Assembly (NCBI RefSeq): GCF_947492555.1
Contig: NZ_CANLNE010000004.1
Span: 166,070-230,069 of the forward strand
Source: an uncultured Roseobacter sp.
Lineage (GTDB): Bacteria; Pseudomonadota; Alphaproteobacteria; Rhodobacterales; Rhodobacteraceae
Length of the DNA: 64,000 nt
Direction: 5' to 3'
Below the pieces are notes generated by a model. It was not told the DNA's origin, made no database searches, and worked only from the letters and a program-made list of their open reading frames with translations. Both the position numbers and the translations under genes were made by a program. Position 1 is the first letter of the stretch. Every line of letters begins with the position of its first letter. Below, one piece after another: positions 53,154-61,702 of this stretch.

Positions 53154-54578
53154 ATGATCTATCCCGTTATCCTCTGCGGTGGCAGTGGTACCCGCCTGTG
53201 GCCCCTGTCGCGCAAGAGCTACCCCAAACAATTTGCGCCGCTGCAGGGCGACACGAGCCTGTTTCAGCAGACGCTCGAGCGTGTGCAGCATGATATCTTT
53301 GCAAGCCCAATCATCATGACAGGTGCCGACTATCGCTTTATCGTAGCAGAACAGCTTCAGGCTGCAGGTGTTACTGATCCGACGATCATGATCGAACCCG
53401 AAGCACGCAACACGGCACCGGCGATCCTGGCGGCCGCGCTTAGTTTGCAGGATCAGCCCAACGCATTGATGCTGGTGATGCCATCCGATCACGCGATTGC
53501 TGATGAAGCGGCGTTCCTGGCCGCGATCGCGACGGGCCGTGGCGCCGCCGAGGCGGGCCAACTTGTGACCTTCGGGGTCAGACCTGACCGAGTGGAAACG
53601 GGATATGGGTATCTCGAACTGTCGAACATCAGCGGCCATGAAAACGCGATTCAACCTCTGCATGCTTTTGTTGAGAAGCCGGACAAAGCACTGGCAGAAA
53701 CCTTCCTGGCCTCAGGTAAGCACCTGTGGAACGCGGGTATATTCATGTTTCGTGTCGCGGAAATTCTGCAAGTTTTTGAGGTGCTGTGCCCAAGCTTGCT
53801 GATGCCCTGTCGTCGCGCCGTTGAGGGCGGGTCCCGCGATTTGGACTTTTTCCGGCTCGATGCCGCGCCCTATAAAATGGCCGAAGATATCTCCATTGAT
53901 TATGCGGTAATGGAGGCTTGTGAAACTCTCTGTGTCGTTCCAATGGAGTGCGGGTGGTCAGATTTGGGCAGTTGGTCCTCGGTTTGGCAGGCAGGTGACG
54001 CAGATCAAAATGGCGTGGTTCAGAGCGGCAATACCATGGCCGTCGACTGCGAGGACACGCTGTTACGCTCTGAAAGTGACGGGGTAGAGCTGGTGGGTAT
54101 CGGCCTCAAGAATATTACGGCCATAGCCATGGGCGATGCCGTGCTCGTAGCCGACATGCGGCAGACTCAAGCCGTGAAATCCGCCGTTGCCAGTCTCAAG
54201 GCGAAACAGGTCAAGCAGGCTGAAACGTTCCCGAAGGATCACCGCCCCTGGGGGTACTTTGAGACCTTGTCCCTGGGCGAGCGGTTCCAGGTCAAACAGA
54301 TCGTTGTGCATCCCGGTGCTGCGCTCTCCTTGCAAAGCCACATGCACCGATCCGAGCATTGGATCGTCGTGCACGGGTCGGCCAGTGTGACCGTTGATGA
54401 GGACGTGAAACTGATTTCGGAAAACGAGTCTGTCTATATCCCACTCGGCGCTGTGCATCGCTTGGAAAACCCAGGCAAGGTGCCGCTTCACCTGATCGAG
54501 GTGCAGACCGGTGCCTATCTCGGAGAGGATGATATCGTGCGATATGAAGATATCTACGCGCGAGACAAAGCCGCATAA
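53154..54578 (+). CDS. algA: Bifunctional mannose-1-phosphate guanylyltransferase / mannose-6-phosphate isomerase
   Basis: A 474-residue type II enzyme. The N-terminal nucleotidyltransferase has 'VILCGGSGTRLWPLSRK' and 'AFVEKPDKALAETFL'. The C-terminal cupin isomerase begins near 350 with 'HRPWGYFETLSLGERFQ' and includes 'LSLQSHMHRSEHWIVVHG'. It makes GDP-mannose from mannose-6-phosphate together with a phosphomannomutase (AlgC), which is not in the window. ATG at 53154 is preferred to GTG at 53136, as AAGGA lies 9 bp upstream. A strong terminator follows 36 bp after the stop. Confidence 0.92.
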   Translation: MIYPVILCGGSGTRLWPLSRKSYPKQFAPLQGDTSLFQQTLERVQHDIFASPIIMTGADYRFIVAEQLQAAGVTDPTIMIEPEARNTAPAILAAALSLQDQPNALMLVMPSDHAIADEAAFLAAIATGRGAAEAGQLVTFGVRPDRVETGYGYLELSNISGHENAIQPLHAFVEKPDKALAETFLASGKHLWNAGIFMFRVAEILQVFEVLCPSLLMPCRRAVEGGSRDLDFFRLDAAPYKMAEDISIDYAVMEACETLCVVPMECGWSDLGSWSSVWQAGDADQNGVVQSGNTMAVDCEDTLLRSESDGVELVGIGLKNITAIAMGDAVLVADMRQTQAVKSAVASLKAKQVKQAETFPKDHRPWGYFETLSLGERFQVKQIVVHPGAALSLQSHMHRSEHWIVVHGSASVTVDEDVKLISENESVYIPLGAVHRLENPGKVPLHLIEVQTGAYLGEDDIVRYEDIYARDKAA

Positions 54579-54614
54579 GACCAACAAGAACAAGCACTCT
54601 CACACCACCTACAG

Positions 54615-54640
54615 CGGCGCCCTCGGGCGCCGTTTTTTTA
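54615..54640 (+). terminator. Rho-independent terminator after algA
   Basis: A 7-bp GC stem (CGGCGCC/GGCGCCG) with the loop CTCG is followed by seven T. It lies 36 bp beyond the algA stop and separates algA from algD, so algD needs its own promoter. Confidence 0.9.
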
Positions 54641-54653
54641 TGGGTCAGCCCTC

Positions 54654-54669
54654 CTATCCCTAAGGATAG
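54654..54669. promoter_or_regulatory. Locus palindrome before algD
   Basis: CTATCC-CTAA-GGATAG is a perfect 6-4-6 palindrome between the algA terminator and algD; its end is 100 bp before the algD start. A further half-site (CTATAC) lies at 54695-54700. The arms are identical to those of the site before alg44. Confidence 0.68.
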
Positions 54670-54769
54670 CCGCGCCATACAAAGTTTTGCGCAGCTATAC
54701 GAGGGTGGAAAAGACTGTTCAGAAACAGCGGGTTAAAACAACCTCAGTAACGAGTAAAGGATTGGTACC

Positions 54770-56170
54770 ATGTTCGACAGCCCCCATGTATTCGCCCAAA
54801 ACACAGCCGTTTCCCCTCTGCGGTTGGTTGATGAAAAACCCGCCATCAGTGTCATTGGTCTTGGATATGTGGGGGCTGTCTCCACGGCCTGCTTGTCTAG
54901 CCTTGGGCACCGCGTCATCGGGGTGGACATCGACCCGGTAAAGGTCAACGCAATCGCCACAGGGCAATCGCCGATCCATGAACGCGATCTTGACGGGTTG
55001 TTGGATGACGGCGTCCGGGCCGGGCTCGTTTCTGCCACCGATGACCTGGAACAGGCGGTGGTCGACACCGACGTGACCTTTGTCTCCGTGGGTACGCCTA
55101 CGGCTGCCGATGGTGGATGTGACCACAGCTATATCGACGCCGCCGCCCGCGCCATTGGCGCTGGCCTGAAACGCAAACAGGAATTCCACGTCGTGGTGAT
55201 GCGCTGCTCCATCCCGCCGGGGGTGACCATGGGGTTCATGGCGCCGATCATCGAGGAGGTCTCGGGCCTGCGGGTCGGTGTGGATTTCGGTGTGTGCTTC
55301 AACCCGGAATTTTTGCGCGAAGGCGTGGCCATCGATGATTTTAACGCCCCTCCCAAGACGGTGATTGGTGCGAACGATGATCGCAGCGCGCGCATCTTGT
55401 CGCGCATATACGAAGCGGTTGACGAAAATCCCATTGTGACATCCGTCGAGACCGCCGAAATGGTCAAATATGTCGACAACGTCTGGCACGCGACCAAGGT
55501 CTGTTTTGCAAATGAAGTGGGTCGGCTGTGCAAACCCCTGAGCGTCGACAGCCATGATGTAATGGACATTTTTGTTCAGGACACAAAGCTGAACCTATCG
55601 CCTTATTACCTGAAACCCGGCTTTGCCTATGGTGGGTCCTGCCTGCCCAAGGAAGTGCGCGCCGTGGCCCATATCGCACAAGCGCAAGGCGTCGATCTGC
55701 CGATGATCCGCAGTCTCGATCAATCTAACAAAAGCCATATCGAAAGCGCGTTGGACATGGTGCGCGATACCGGTGCAAAGACCGTCGGCGTGCTTGGCCT
55801 CGCGTTTAAACCCGGTACCGACGATCTGCGCGAAAGCCCGATCCTCGAGGTCATCGCAGCACTGAATGCCGAAGGGGTTGAAGTGGTCGTACATGACCCC
55901 GCCATTACTCCCGACACGCCGCTCGCGGGGCAACTCGCCTACGTGCGTCACGGCAGTTCCGGACTTCAAGCGCTCGCAAAGGACTTGCCCGGCATGATGC
56001 GCACGGATTTGGCAGAGGTCACCAACGGTGCCGACGCGTTGATCGTCACGCATGCCAATCCAGCCTATCGCGCGGCGGTCCTCGCTGCTGGCGACACGCC
56101 GGTTATCGATGTCGTTCGGGTGGCGCAAACTGCACCTGCTTCACCCGCCTACCGTGGAATTGGCTGGTAA
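54770..56170 (+). CDS. algD: GDP-mannose 6-dehydrogenase
   Basis: A 466-residue UDP/GDP-sugar dehydrogenase. After about 25 extra N-terminal residues comes the NAD motif 'ISVIGLGYVGAVSTACL'. The catalytic Cys is in 'GFAYGGSCLPKEVRAV', as in Pseudomonas AlgD, and 'LGLAFKPGTDDLRESP' begins the C-terminal domain. It oxidises GDP-mannose to GDP-mannuronate, the Alg8 substrate. UDP-glucose dehydrogenases are related, but the algA context and this Cys motif favour AlgD. The RTX gene starts 49 bp downstream. Confidence 0.88.
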   Translation: MFDSPHVFAQNTAVSPLRLVDEKPAISVIGLGYVGAVSTACLSSLGHRVIGVDIDPVKVNAIATGQSPIHERDLDGLLDDGVRAGLVSATDDLEQAVVDTDVTFVSVGTPTAADGGCDHSYIDAAARAIGAGLKRKQEFHVVVMRCSIPPGVTMGFMAPIIEEVSGLRVGVDFGVCFNPEFLREGVAIDDFNAPPKTVIGANDDRSARILSRIYEAVDENPIVTSVETAEMVKYVDNVWHATKVCFANEVGRLCKPLSVDSHDVMDIFVQDTKLNLSPYYLKPGFAYGGSCLPKEVRAVAHIAQAQGVDLPMIRSLDQSNKSHIESALDMVRDTGAKTVGVLGLAFKPGTDDLRESPILEVIAALNAEGVEVVVHDPAITPDTPLAGQLAYVRHGSSGLQALAKDLPGMMRTDLAEVTNGADALIVTHANPAYRAAVLAAGDTPVIDVVRVAQTAPASPAYRGIGW

Positions 56171-56219
56171 CGCGACCGGCTCAAGGAAATCACTGTAAAT
56201 CGTAAAGGAAGTATTCTCC

Positions 56220-58925
56220 ATGTCTGTTCCCCAGAACCAGACCCTGCAGATCGGCACCCATTTGTCCGAAGAATTGCAGGGCACCAACGATACCGACTAT
56301 GTCGTCGGCCTGTCCGGCGACGACCGCATCCAGTCAACCAAGGGGGACGATGTCGTCTTTGGTGACTTCATGGACACCAACCTGCTGGCTGGCACCAATG
56401 ATGCGACCAGTTTCGCCCAATATGCAGAGACTGGCGCATGGGCGGTCAGCACCGGTCCGGATGGTCATTCCAGCATGACCCAATCGGTTGAAACACGCCC
56501 GGGCGAGCTTTATGCAATCAGCTTCGACATGGCCGCGAATTATGGCGCTGGCTCTGTCAGCGGGGCGGTTGAAGTTCTGTGGAATGGCACGGTCATTGAT
56601 ACGTTCGACACCAACAGCGCCAGCTTCTCGGCCCATGACATTACATTCGAAGGCATTGACGGGATTGGTGACTTAACGTTCCGTTCAATCGAGAGCACAA
56701 GCGACAGCGGACCGGTCATCCACACCGACGCGCCCGTATTCTACTATGAAAAAGAGATGCAAATTGGCGGGCAACCCGTTGAGGTGAAGGCTTTTGCCGA
56801 AGGACAAGCCAATATCTATCAGGTGATAAACGGCACGCTGCAGGTCTTTGATCCGGAGGCCGGCACATACACGCTGGCGGGGGAAAAGGCGACCGTCACT
56901 GTGAACGCCATCGGCTTCAATGCACAGGACGACATGATTTATGGCCTCGCGGTCTCCGATGGCACGGATAGCCTTGACAACGACGTCAACAGTTCTGATC
57001 TGATCATGCTGGACGCCGCCGGTGCCAGTTATCGGGTCGGGACCACGCCCTATCGGTCCTGGACCGGTGATTTCGACGCAGACGGAAATCTCTGGGCGTT
57101 CCAGTCCAGTATGGACCGTCTGACAATGATCGACGTCGACAACGTGGACGCGGAGGGGGCCGTGGTCACGCAGACCTTCCCATTCCCGAAATCCATGATT
57201 ACCGACCAGCTATGGGATGTGGCGTTTGATGCCGCCACCAGCTCTTTCTACGGGGCGACGCGGCCAAAATCAGAGGGCGGCGTCAGCATGCTCTACCAGA
57301 TTGACATCTCAACCGTCGCCGATGGCGGTGTGCCCATCATCACGACCACACCCATCACGGGCACGCTGATCGACGGCGCGCCGGAAGATGGTGTGCCGCA
57401 GATTACCTTTGGCGCCGCAATCCACGACGCGGATGGCAACCTCTACATTGGCGGCAATGGCGGTGATCATGATATGAACGACGCCACCGCGACGGCGGGC
57501 GGTATCTACCGCGTGGTCCGCGCGCCAGATGGCACTGATGCGCACCTGGAACTGATGGCCACGAGCCCGAAGTCCTATTCCAACGACGGCACCGCAGATC
57601 CCCGCGCCATGGATCCGTTTACCCAGGTGGACCGTTCGGCCTCTGTTCTGATCCGCGATCTGAATGTCTCCGTCACGACGGGCGGCGACACCACCTATGA
57701 CGACACGGTCGAAGCCGGTGCAGGCGCAGATATAGCAAACGGCGGGATCGGGAATGACGACATCGCAGGTCAAAGCGGCAACGACACCCTTTACGGGAGT
57801 GACGGCAATGATCGGCTCTTTGGCGGAAATGCTGATCAGGCAGGGCCGAGCGCAACCTATACCTATGATCAGTTTGGGAACCGCTATGATGCTAATGGCA
57901 TCCTGATGCCGGAAGAAAACGATATCCTTTTCGGCGGGTCGGGTGCGGATTTCATCCACGGGGGTGCTGGCAATGATCAGCTGGATGGCGGCATTGATAG
58001 CGATGAGTTGGTTGGTGGGTCTGGCTTTGACACCCTCAAGGGCGGCTCTGGCAATGATGTCCTGTCAGGCGGATCGGAGAATGATCTGTTGCAGGGGGGC
58101 GAGGGCGACGATGTCCTGATCGGCGGCTCGGGTCAGGACGACCTGCAAGGGGAGGCTGGAACAGATACCTTGAGGGGTGGCGAAGGCGACGACCACATGG
58201 ATGGCGGCGCCGGTAATGACCTCCTGAACGGTGGTCTTGGAAATGACCATCTGGACGGCGGTCAGGGCGACGACACCCTGGAAGGCAGTACGGGCGATGA
58301 TGTCCTGGTCGACGGATACGGCACGAACACGCTGGATGGCGGCTCTGGCAATGATCAACTTACGGGCGGTATCGGTGTCGATCTGCTGATTGGCGGCTCC
58401 GGTGATGATGTTTTATCGGGTGGAGGTGCGCGCGACGTGCTGAAAGGCGGCACAGGTAATGACATCCTCGATGGCGGCGCCGATAAGGACAAGCTCTACG
58501 GCGGCAGCGGCAACGATGTCATCAACGGCGGCTCGGGCAGCGACTACATCAATGCATCCAAAGGTGATGACATTGTGGATGCAGGCGCAGGTCGTGACAA
58601 AATCCTACTGGGCGCTGGAAATGATGTTGCCACGGGCGGCAGCGATACCGACTGGTTTGTTTTCCGCGATGAAGACACCGATGGCGGGACGGATACGATC
58701 CTCGATTTCACCTGCGACGGTATTGAAAACGACCGGCTTGATTTCCGCCTGCTCAATCTTCTTGCCACTGACCAATCACAACAGGACTGGATCGATCAAC
58801 ATGTGGTGCAGAATGCGGACTACAGCGTAAGCGTCGACACTGGTGGTCTCACGGTCAATCTGTTGGACCACAATGATCTGAATGAGGATTTCTTCTTTCA
58901 GGTATGCGACGGGTTTGAATTCTGA
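56220..58925 (+). CDS. Large RTX calcium-binding protein beside algD
   Basis: A 901-residue, very acidic protein with no Sec signal. RTX-like motifs occur at 20-50 ('GLSGDDRIQSTKGDD'), a beta-rich jelly-roll-like region at about 55-155, a DUF6923-like beta-propeller at about 180-480 ('VTVNAIGFNAQDDMIYGL', 'GDFDADGNLWAFQSSMD'), and long RTX repeat blocks at about 500-820 (many GGxGxDxLx units such as 'GGSGNDVLSGGSENDLL'). The C-terminal 100 residues look like a type I secretion signal region. It may be a matrix or polymer-binding protein; Azotobacter epimerases also use RTX modules, but no epimerase domain is present here. Confidence 0.82.
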   Translation: MSVPQNQTLQIGTHLSEELQGTNDTDYVVGLSGDDRIQSTKGDDVVFGDFMDTNLLAGTNDATSFAQYAETGAWAVSTGPDGHSSMTQSVETRPGELYAISFDMAANYGAGSVSGAVEVLWNGTVIDTFDTNSASFSAHDITFEGIDGIGDLTFRSIESTSDSGPVIHTDAPVFYYEKEMQIGGQPVEVKAFAEGQANIYQVINGTLQVFDPEAGTYTLAGEKATVTVNAIGFNAQDDMIYGLAVSDGTDSLDNDVNSSDLIMLDAAGASYRVGTTPYRSWTGDFDADGNLWAFQSSMDRLTMIDVDNVDAEGAVVTQTFPFPKSMITDQLWDVAFDAATSSFYGATRPKSEGGVSMLYQIDISTVADGGVPIITTTPITGTLIDGAPEDGVPQITFGAAIHDADGNLYIGGNGGDHDMNDATATAGGIYRVVRAPDGTDAHLELMATSPKSYSNDGTADPRAMDPFTQVDRSASVLIRDLNVSVTTGGDTTYDDTVEAGAGADIANGGIGNDDIAGQSGNDTLYGSDGNDRLFGGNADQAGPSATYTYDQFGNRYDANGILMPEENDILFGGSGADFIHGGAGNDQLDGGIDSDELVGGSGFDTLKGGSGNDVLSGGSENDLLQGGEGDDVLIGGSGQDDLQGEAGTDTLRGGEGDDHMDGGAGNDLLNGGLGNDHLDGGQGDDTLEGSTGDDVLVDGYGTNTLDGGSGNDQLTGGIGVDLLIGGSGDDVLSGGGARDVLKGGTGNDILDGGADKDKLYGGSGNDVINGGSGSDYINASKGDDIVDAGAGRDKILLGAGNDVATGGSDTDWFVFRDEDTDGGTDTILDFTCDGIENDRLDFRLLNLLATDQSQQDWIDQHVVQNADYSVSVDTGGLTVNLLDHNDLNEDFFFQVCDGFEF

Positions 58926-58940
58926 GTTCGGAACGGCGGG

Positions 58941-59555
58941 TCAGAACAGGCCCGCCTCTTTCGCGATCATTGCTGCATGGGTTCGATTCTTGGCGTCCAA
59001 CTTACGACACAACGTTTTGACATGCAGCTTGATGGTGACTTCCTGCAAATCAATTTCGCGCGCGATTTCCTTGTTCGCCAGACCGCGAGTCAGGCAAGAC
59101 AATACTTGCAACTCTCGTGCTGTGAGCACGTCTTTTAGAGGATGCGCAACCTCTTCTGCGGCCTGCGTCATGAAGTCAATCGGAGCGTATTTTTCTCCCA
59201 TTGCCATGAAACGGATTGCATTCACCAAGGACTTTGCGGCCATGGTCTTCGGCAAGAATCCAGCCGCACCAAGCTCCAACGCCTCTTCCGCGACCGCTTT
59301 GTTTGCGGAACCCGAGATCAAAGCAACAGGTCGGGGACGCACAGCGTCCATGATTTTTTGCAAGCCTGCCAGACCATCCATCCCCGGCATTTCATAGTCC
59401 AGCAAAACAAGATCAAACGGGTCATGCGCGATCAGCAGCTTCTCGACCCCGGCGAGGTCGCTTGACTGAACCACCTTGTATCCGTCTTCTTTCTCAATGA
59501 ACGCCGCAATCGTTTCGCGAACCAATTCATGATCATCTGCTAGTAGGATCCGCAA
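58941..59555 (-). CDS. NarL/FixJ-family response regulator
   Basis: A 204-residue two-domain regulator. The receiver (1-120) holds 'ILLADDHELVRETIAAFI' and the phospho-acceptor Asp in 'LVLLDYEMPGMDGL'. The LuxR-type DNA-binding domain (about 140-200) reads 'LTARELQVLSCLTRGLAN' and 'EIDLQEVTIKLHVKTL'. It faces the RTX gene tail to tail (15 bp). It is the only output regulator near the hybrid kinase, and dimers of this family bind short inverted repeats like those before the alg units. The link is inference. Confidence 0.9.
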   Translation of the reverse strand: MRILLADDHELVRETIAAFIEKEDGYKVVQSSDLAGVEKLLIAHDPFDLVLLDYEMPGMDGLAGLQKIMDAVRPRPVALISGSANKAVAEEALELGAAGFLPKTMAAKSLVNAIRFMAMGEKYAPIDFMTQAAEEVAHPLKDVLTARELQVLSCLTRGLANKEIAREIDLQEVTIKLHVKTLCRKLDAKNRTHAAMIAKEAGLF

Positions 59556-60253
59556 CTCAGTTCCTCGTTTTCATCTGAGTGACTCCGCAGGGAAAAGGCT
59601 CGCCTGTGGACTTCCTTATCTTGTCTAACCTAACAAACTGTCAAGCTGGCCATCTACAATCTGCACCTTGGCCGACGTGCACAATTTGCTCTTCGCGGTT
59701 TCAAAAAATGCCTCGCAACCGCTGAAAAAGAGACTTTTCCGCCTCGCACAAATCCGTGGTGCGAGGTCTGTTTTTTAAGACCGTCTTTGCGACAAACCCT
59801 CAGTCCGAATAGGAGAAAATGCAAGGCAAAATGAGTACTCATGTTAGTCGTACTGAAGATGATCAATTTTGCGGCTTTCATTTTCGCGACATCAAAGGAA
59901 CGGGCGAACAAAGGATTGCTTTGCACGTTAGCTACACGTGTTAAACGATCTGTTTCTCAGCCTGCCAAAAGGCCTCTTTTGAATATCTGTCGTGTAGAAA
60001 TTTTGGAAAATCCCGCAACTGCTGCGAAGGTCAGCTTTCCGTCGTTCTATGGAGAAACAACGTGTTGGCACCAGTCAACCGACCGGAGCAGTAAGATGTC
60101 AGCAGAGAGCCCAAAACAACCCATGCGGCGCGGTGCACCAACGTCAGCATTGTGCTGAAACAACGCCCAGCCATTCCCCGAAAAATCGTCTCTTGTGCTT
60201 TCAATAAAGTCCGTTTTTGCTTGCAATGTCTTCGAATATGAAAGGAACAAACT
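59556..60253. other. Long gap with a terminator and a degenerate repeat
   Basis: This ~700-bp region is AT-richer than its flanks. It contains a plus-strand terminator at 59742-59776 without an evident protein gene before it, and around 60069-60112 a stretch sharing GTCAACCGACC and nearby bases with the 90-bp repeat family. Short open frames here do not look coding. Confidence 0.45.
59742..59776 (+). terminator. Orphan plus-strand terminator
   Basis: Perfect 8-bp arms CCTCGCAC and GTGCGAGG with a 9-base loop are followed by TCTGTTTTTT. The nearest protein gene upstream on this strand ends at 58925, more than 800 bp away. It may end the RTX transcript or an unannotated small RNA starting in 59560-59720. 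Confidence 0.7.
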
Positions 60254-60598
60254 GTGTCAAAACGGACAATTAAAGACACTGACAAATCACGCAACATTCA
60301 GGTCGCAGTCACTGGTGATATGAGCCTAGACGACATGGAAGTTGTTTTGGCCAACGTAAGCGCAGAGCTAGGTTTGACCCTGTCACATATCACGACTCTG
60401 AGTCGCAATAAGTATCCCAACAACCGTCATTGGCATTTCAAGGAAGACCTCAAAGCTAAGGGATGTTTGGACGTGACGTATTGGCTCGAAGGAGCACTGT
60501 TCTGGATCACCATCAGAAACTACGAACCCGATTGGGTTCACCAGTCGGGCAAGAAAATGGCCGCGCTAGTTGAAAAAAGGCTGGCAGATATTCGATAA
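60254..60598 (+). CDS. Unrecognised 114-residue protein
   Basis: A soluble protein begun by GTG with AAAGGAA 7 bp upstream. 'NIQVAVTGDMSLDDMEVVL' and 'NNRHWHFKEDLKAKGCLDV' then 'YWLEGALFWITIRNYEPDW' look like a genuine folded domain with strands near the C-terminus. I do not recognise a family. Codon use is slightly AT-richer than that of the neighbours, and it lies between two repeat-bearing gaps, so recent acquisition is possible. Confidence 0.65.
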   Translation: MSKRTIKDTDKSRNIQVAVTGDMSLDDMEVVLANVSAELGLTLSHITTLSRNKYPNNRHWHFKEDLKAKGCLDVTYWLEGALFWITIRNYEPDWVHQSGKKMAALVEKRLADIR

Positions 60599-60992
60599 CG
60601 TCCAACAAAGCCGCCATCGGAACTGCTCTGACGAACGGCGGCAAAGTCCCGCTTACCAGTCATCAAGTCAACAAATTCAGTGACCGCTTTGGGCTGGCGC
60701 CCGTCAACCGACCAAAACTGTCAGACGATCGCTGTGAGCCCACCTTGCCGGGTGCTGCGGAGCGCACGAAGGTCCGCTTAGGTGGATCGCGTTGCGGCTT
60801 CAGCATCGTTTTCTATACGGGCTTAGACCCTGTCGCTGGCGCGTTCTGAAAGCCAGTCCAGAGGCTATTTCAACGGCCGATCCCTTCTACTCGGTCGTTT
60901 CGACACTTCGATAGGGCACACATATCTGCGACAACAGGAAGCTGCCCCAAAACAGACTTGCCGGTTGGATAAGTCTATGCTTATGTATTGAT
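60599..60992. other. Gap containing repeat copy B
   Basis: This 394-bp region has no supported gene. Its central part is the inverted copy of the 90-bp repeat. The last 100 bp should hold the ArsR-gene promoter. Confidence 0.45.
60651..60740. repeat. 90-bp dispersed repeat, copy B (inverted)
   Basis: The reverse complement of this stretch matches 36966-37055 at 86 of 90 positions, with sharp ends. It lies 53 bp after the unrecognised 114-aa gene. The two copies are in opposite orientation 23.6 kb apart and frame the whole polysaccharide locus. Confidence 0.85.
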
Positions 60993-61307
60993 ATGGCTGA
61001 GAACGATATTTTCCGAGCTTTGGCAGACCCGACCCGCCGCGCGATCTTTGAGAAGCTGGCGGCAGGGAGCATGAACGCCAGTGCCTTGCGCAAGGGCATG
61101 GAAATAAGTCAACCGGCAATGTCGCAACACCTTTCCATCCTGCGGGATGCGAAACTCGTGAGACAAGAACGCCAGGGGCGTTTTGTGAACTACGAAGTCG
61201 ATCCAGAGGGCCTGACTCTCATCGTTCATTGGCTGGCGAAGTATCACACTTTTTGGCCGAGCCGCATCGCAGATCTCAAAGTCTTGCTGAAGGAAATAGA
61301 TCAATGA
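60993..61307 (+). CDS. ArsR-family transcriptional regulator (SdpR-like)
   Basis: A 104-residue winged helix: 'IFRALADPTRRAIFEKLAA', 'MEISQPAMSQHLSILRDA', 'LVRQERQGRFVNYEVDP'. No metal-binding cysteines are present, as in the SdpR/YdfF branch that is usually paired with an SRPBCC gene. It overlaps that gene by 4 bp here. Confidence 0.9.
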   Translation: MAENDIFRALADPTRRAIFEKLAAGSMNASALRKGMEISQPAMSQHLSILRDAKLVRQERQGRFVNYEVDPEGLTLIVHWLAKYHTFWPSRIADLKVLLKEIDQ

Positions 61308-61663
61308 ACGAAGAACAGACCAAGGAACAGGATTGCGGCATCGAGCTGGAATTTGACTTGGACGATCCGCCGCAAAAGGTCTGGCGCGCTCTCAGCATCC
61401 CCGAGTTTCGGGAAAGGTGGTTGCCTGAGGAGGTGTTGGCCGACCCCGATGCGATCAGCGTCACCCCCGGCCAGGAAGTCCGCTACAGGCTGCGCGAGGA
61501 TAGCCGGCCTTTCCTGGAAAGCACCGTCACATTCACAATCACCCCGAATGCGACTGGCGGAACTTGCCTTCGGATCGTCCACGAGCTTACGGACGCGAGG
61601 TTTGACCGAACGGCGGGGGGCGCCGCCAACAACAACGGCTCGCCAATCATGCTCGCCGCCTGA
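61304..61663 (+). CDS. SRPBCC-family protein (Aha1/polyketide-cyclase type)
   Basis: A 119-residue protein with the START-like helix-grip fold: 'ELEFDLDDPPQKVWRALS', 'PEFRERWLPEE', and a later beta-sheet. It is shorter than usual (about 140-160), and the C-terminal helix that closes the pocket is mostly missing: it ends 'NNNGSPIMLAA'. Its start overlaps the ArsR stop. Ligand is unknown. Confidence 0.8.
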   Translation: MNEEQTKEQDCGIELEFDLDDPPQKVWRALSIPEFRERWLPEEVLADPDAISVTPGQEVRYRLREDSRPFLESTVTFTITPNATGGTCLRIVHELTDARFDRTAGGAANNNGSPIMLAA

Positions 61664-61702
61664 AATGGCGGGTCTCATCCCACTCGCTTGAAAGAAGGTG
61701 CA

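Noticed and set aside
57309..57959. 216-codon minus-strand frame within the RTX gene
   Set aside because: Antisense of repetitive RTX coding sequence, which yields artificial open frames.
59654..59926. 90-codon minus-strand frame in the gap after the response regulator gene
   Set aside because: Basic, low-complexity sequence without recognisable motif; a strong terminator hairpin lies within it.
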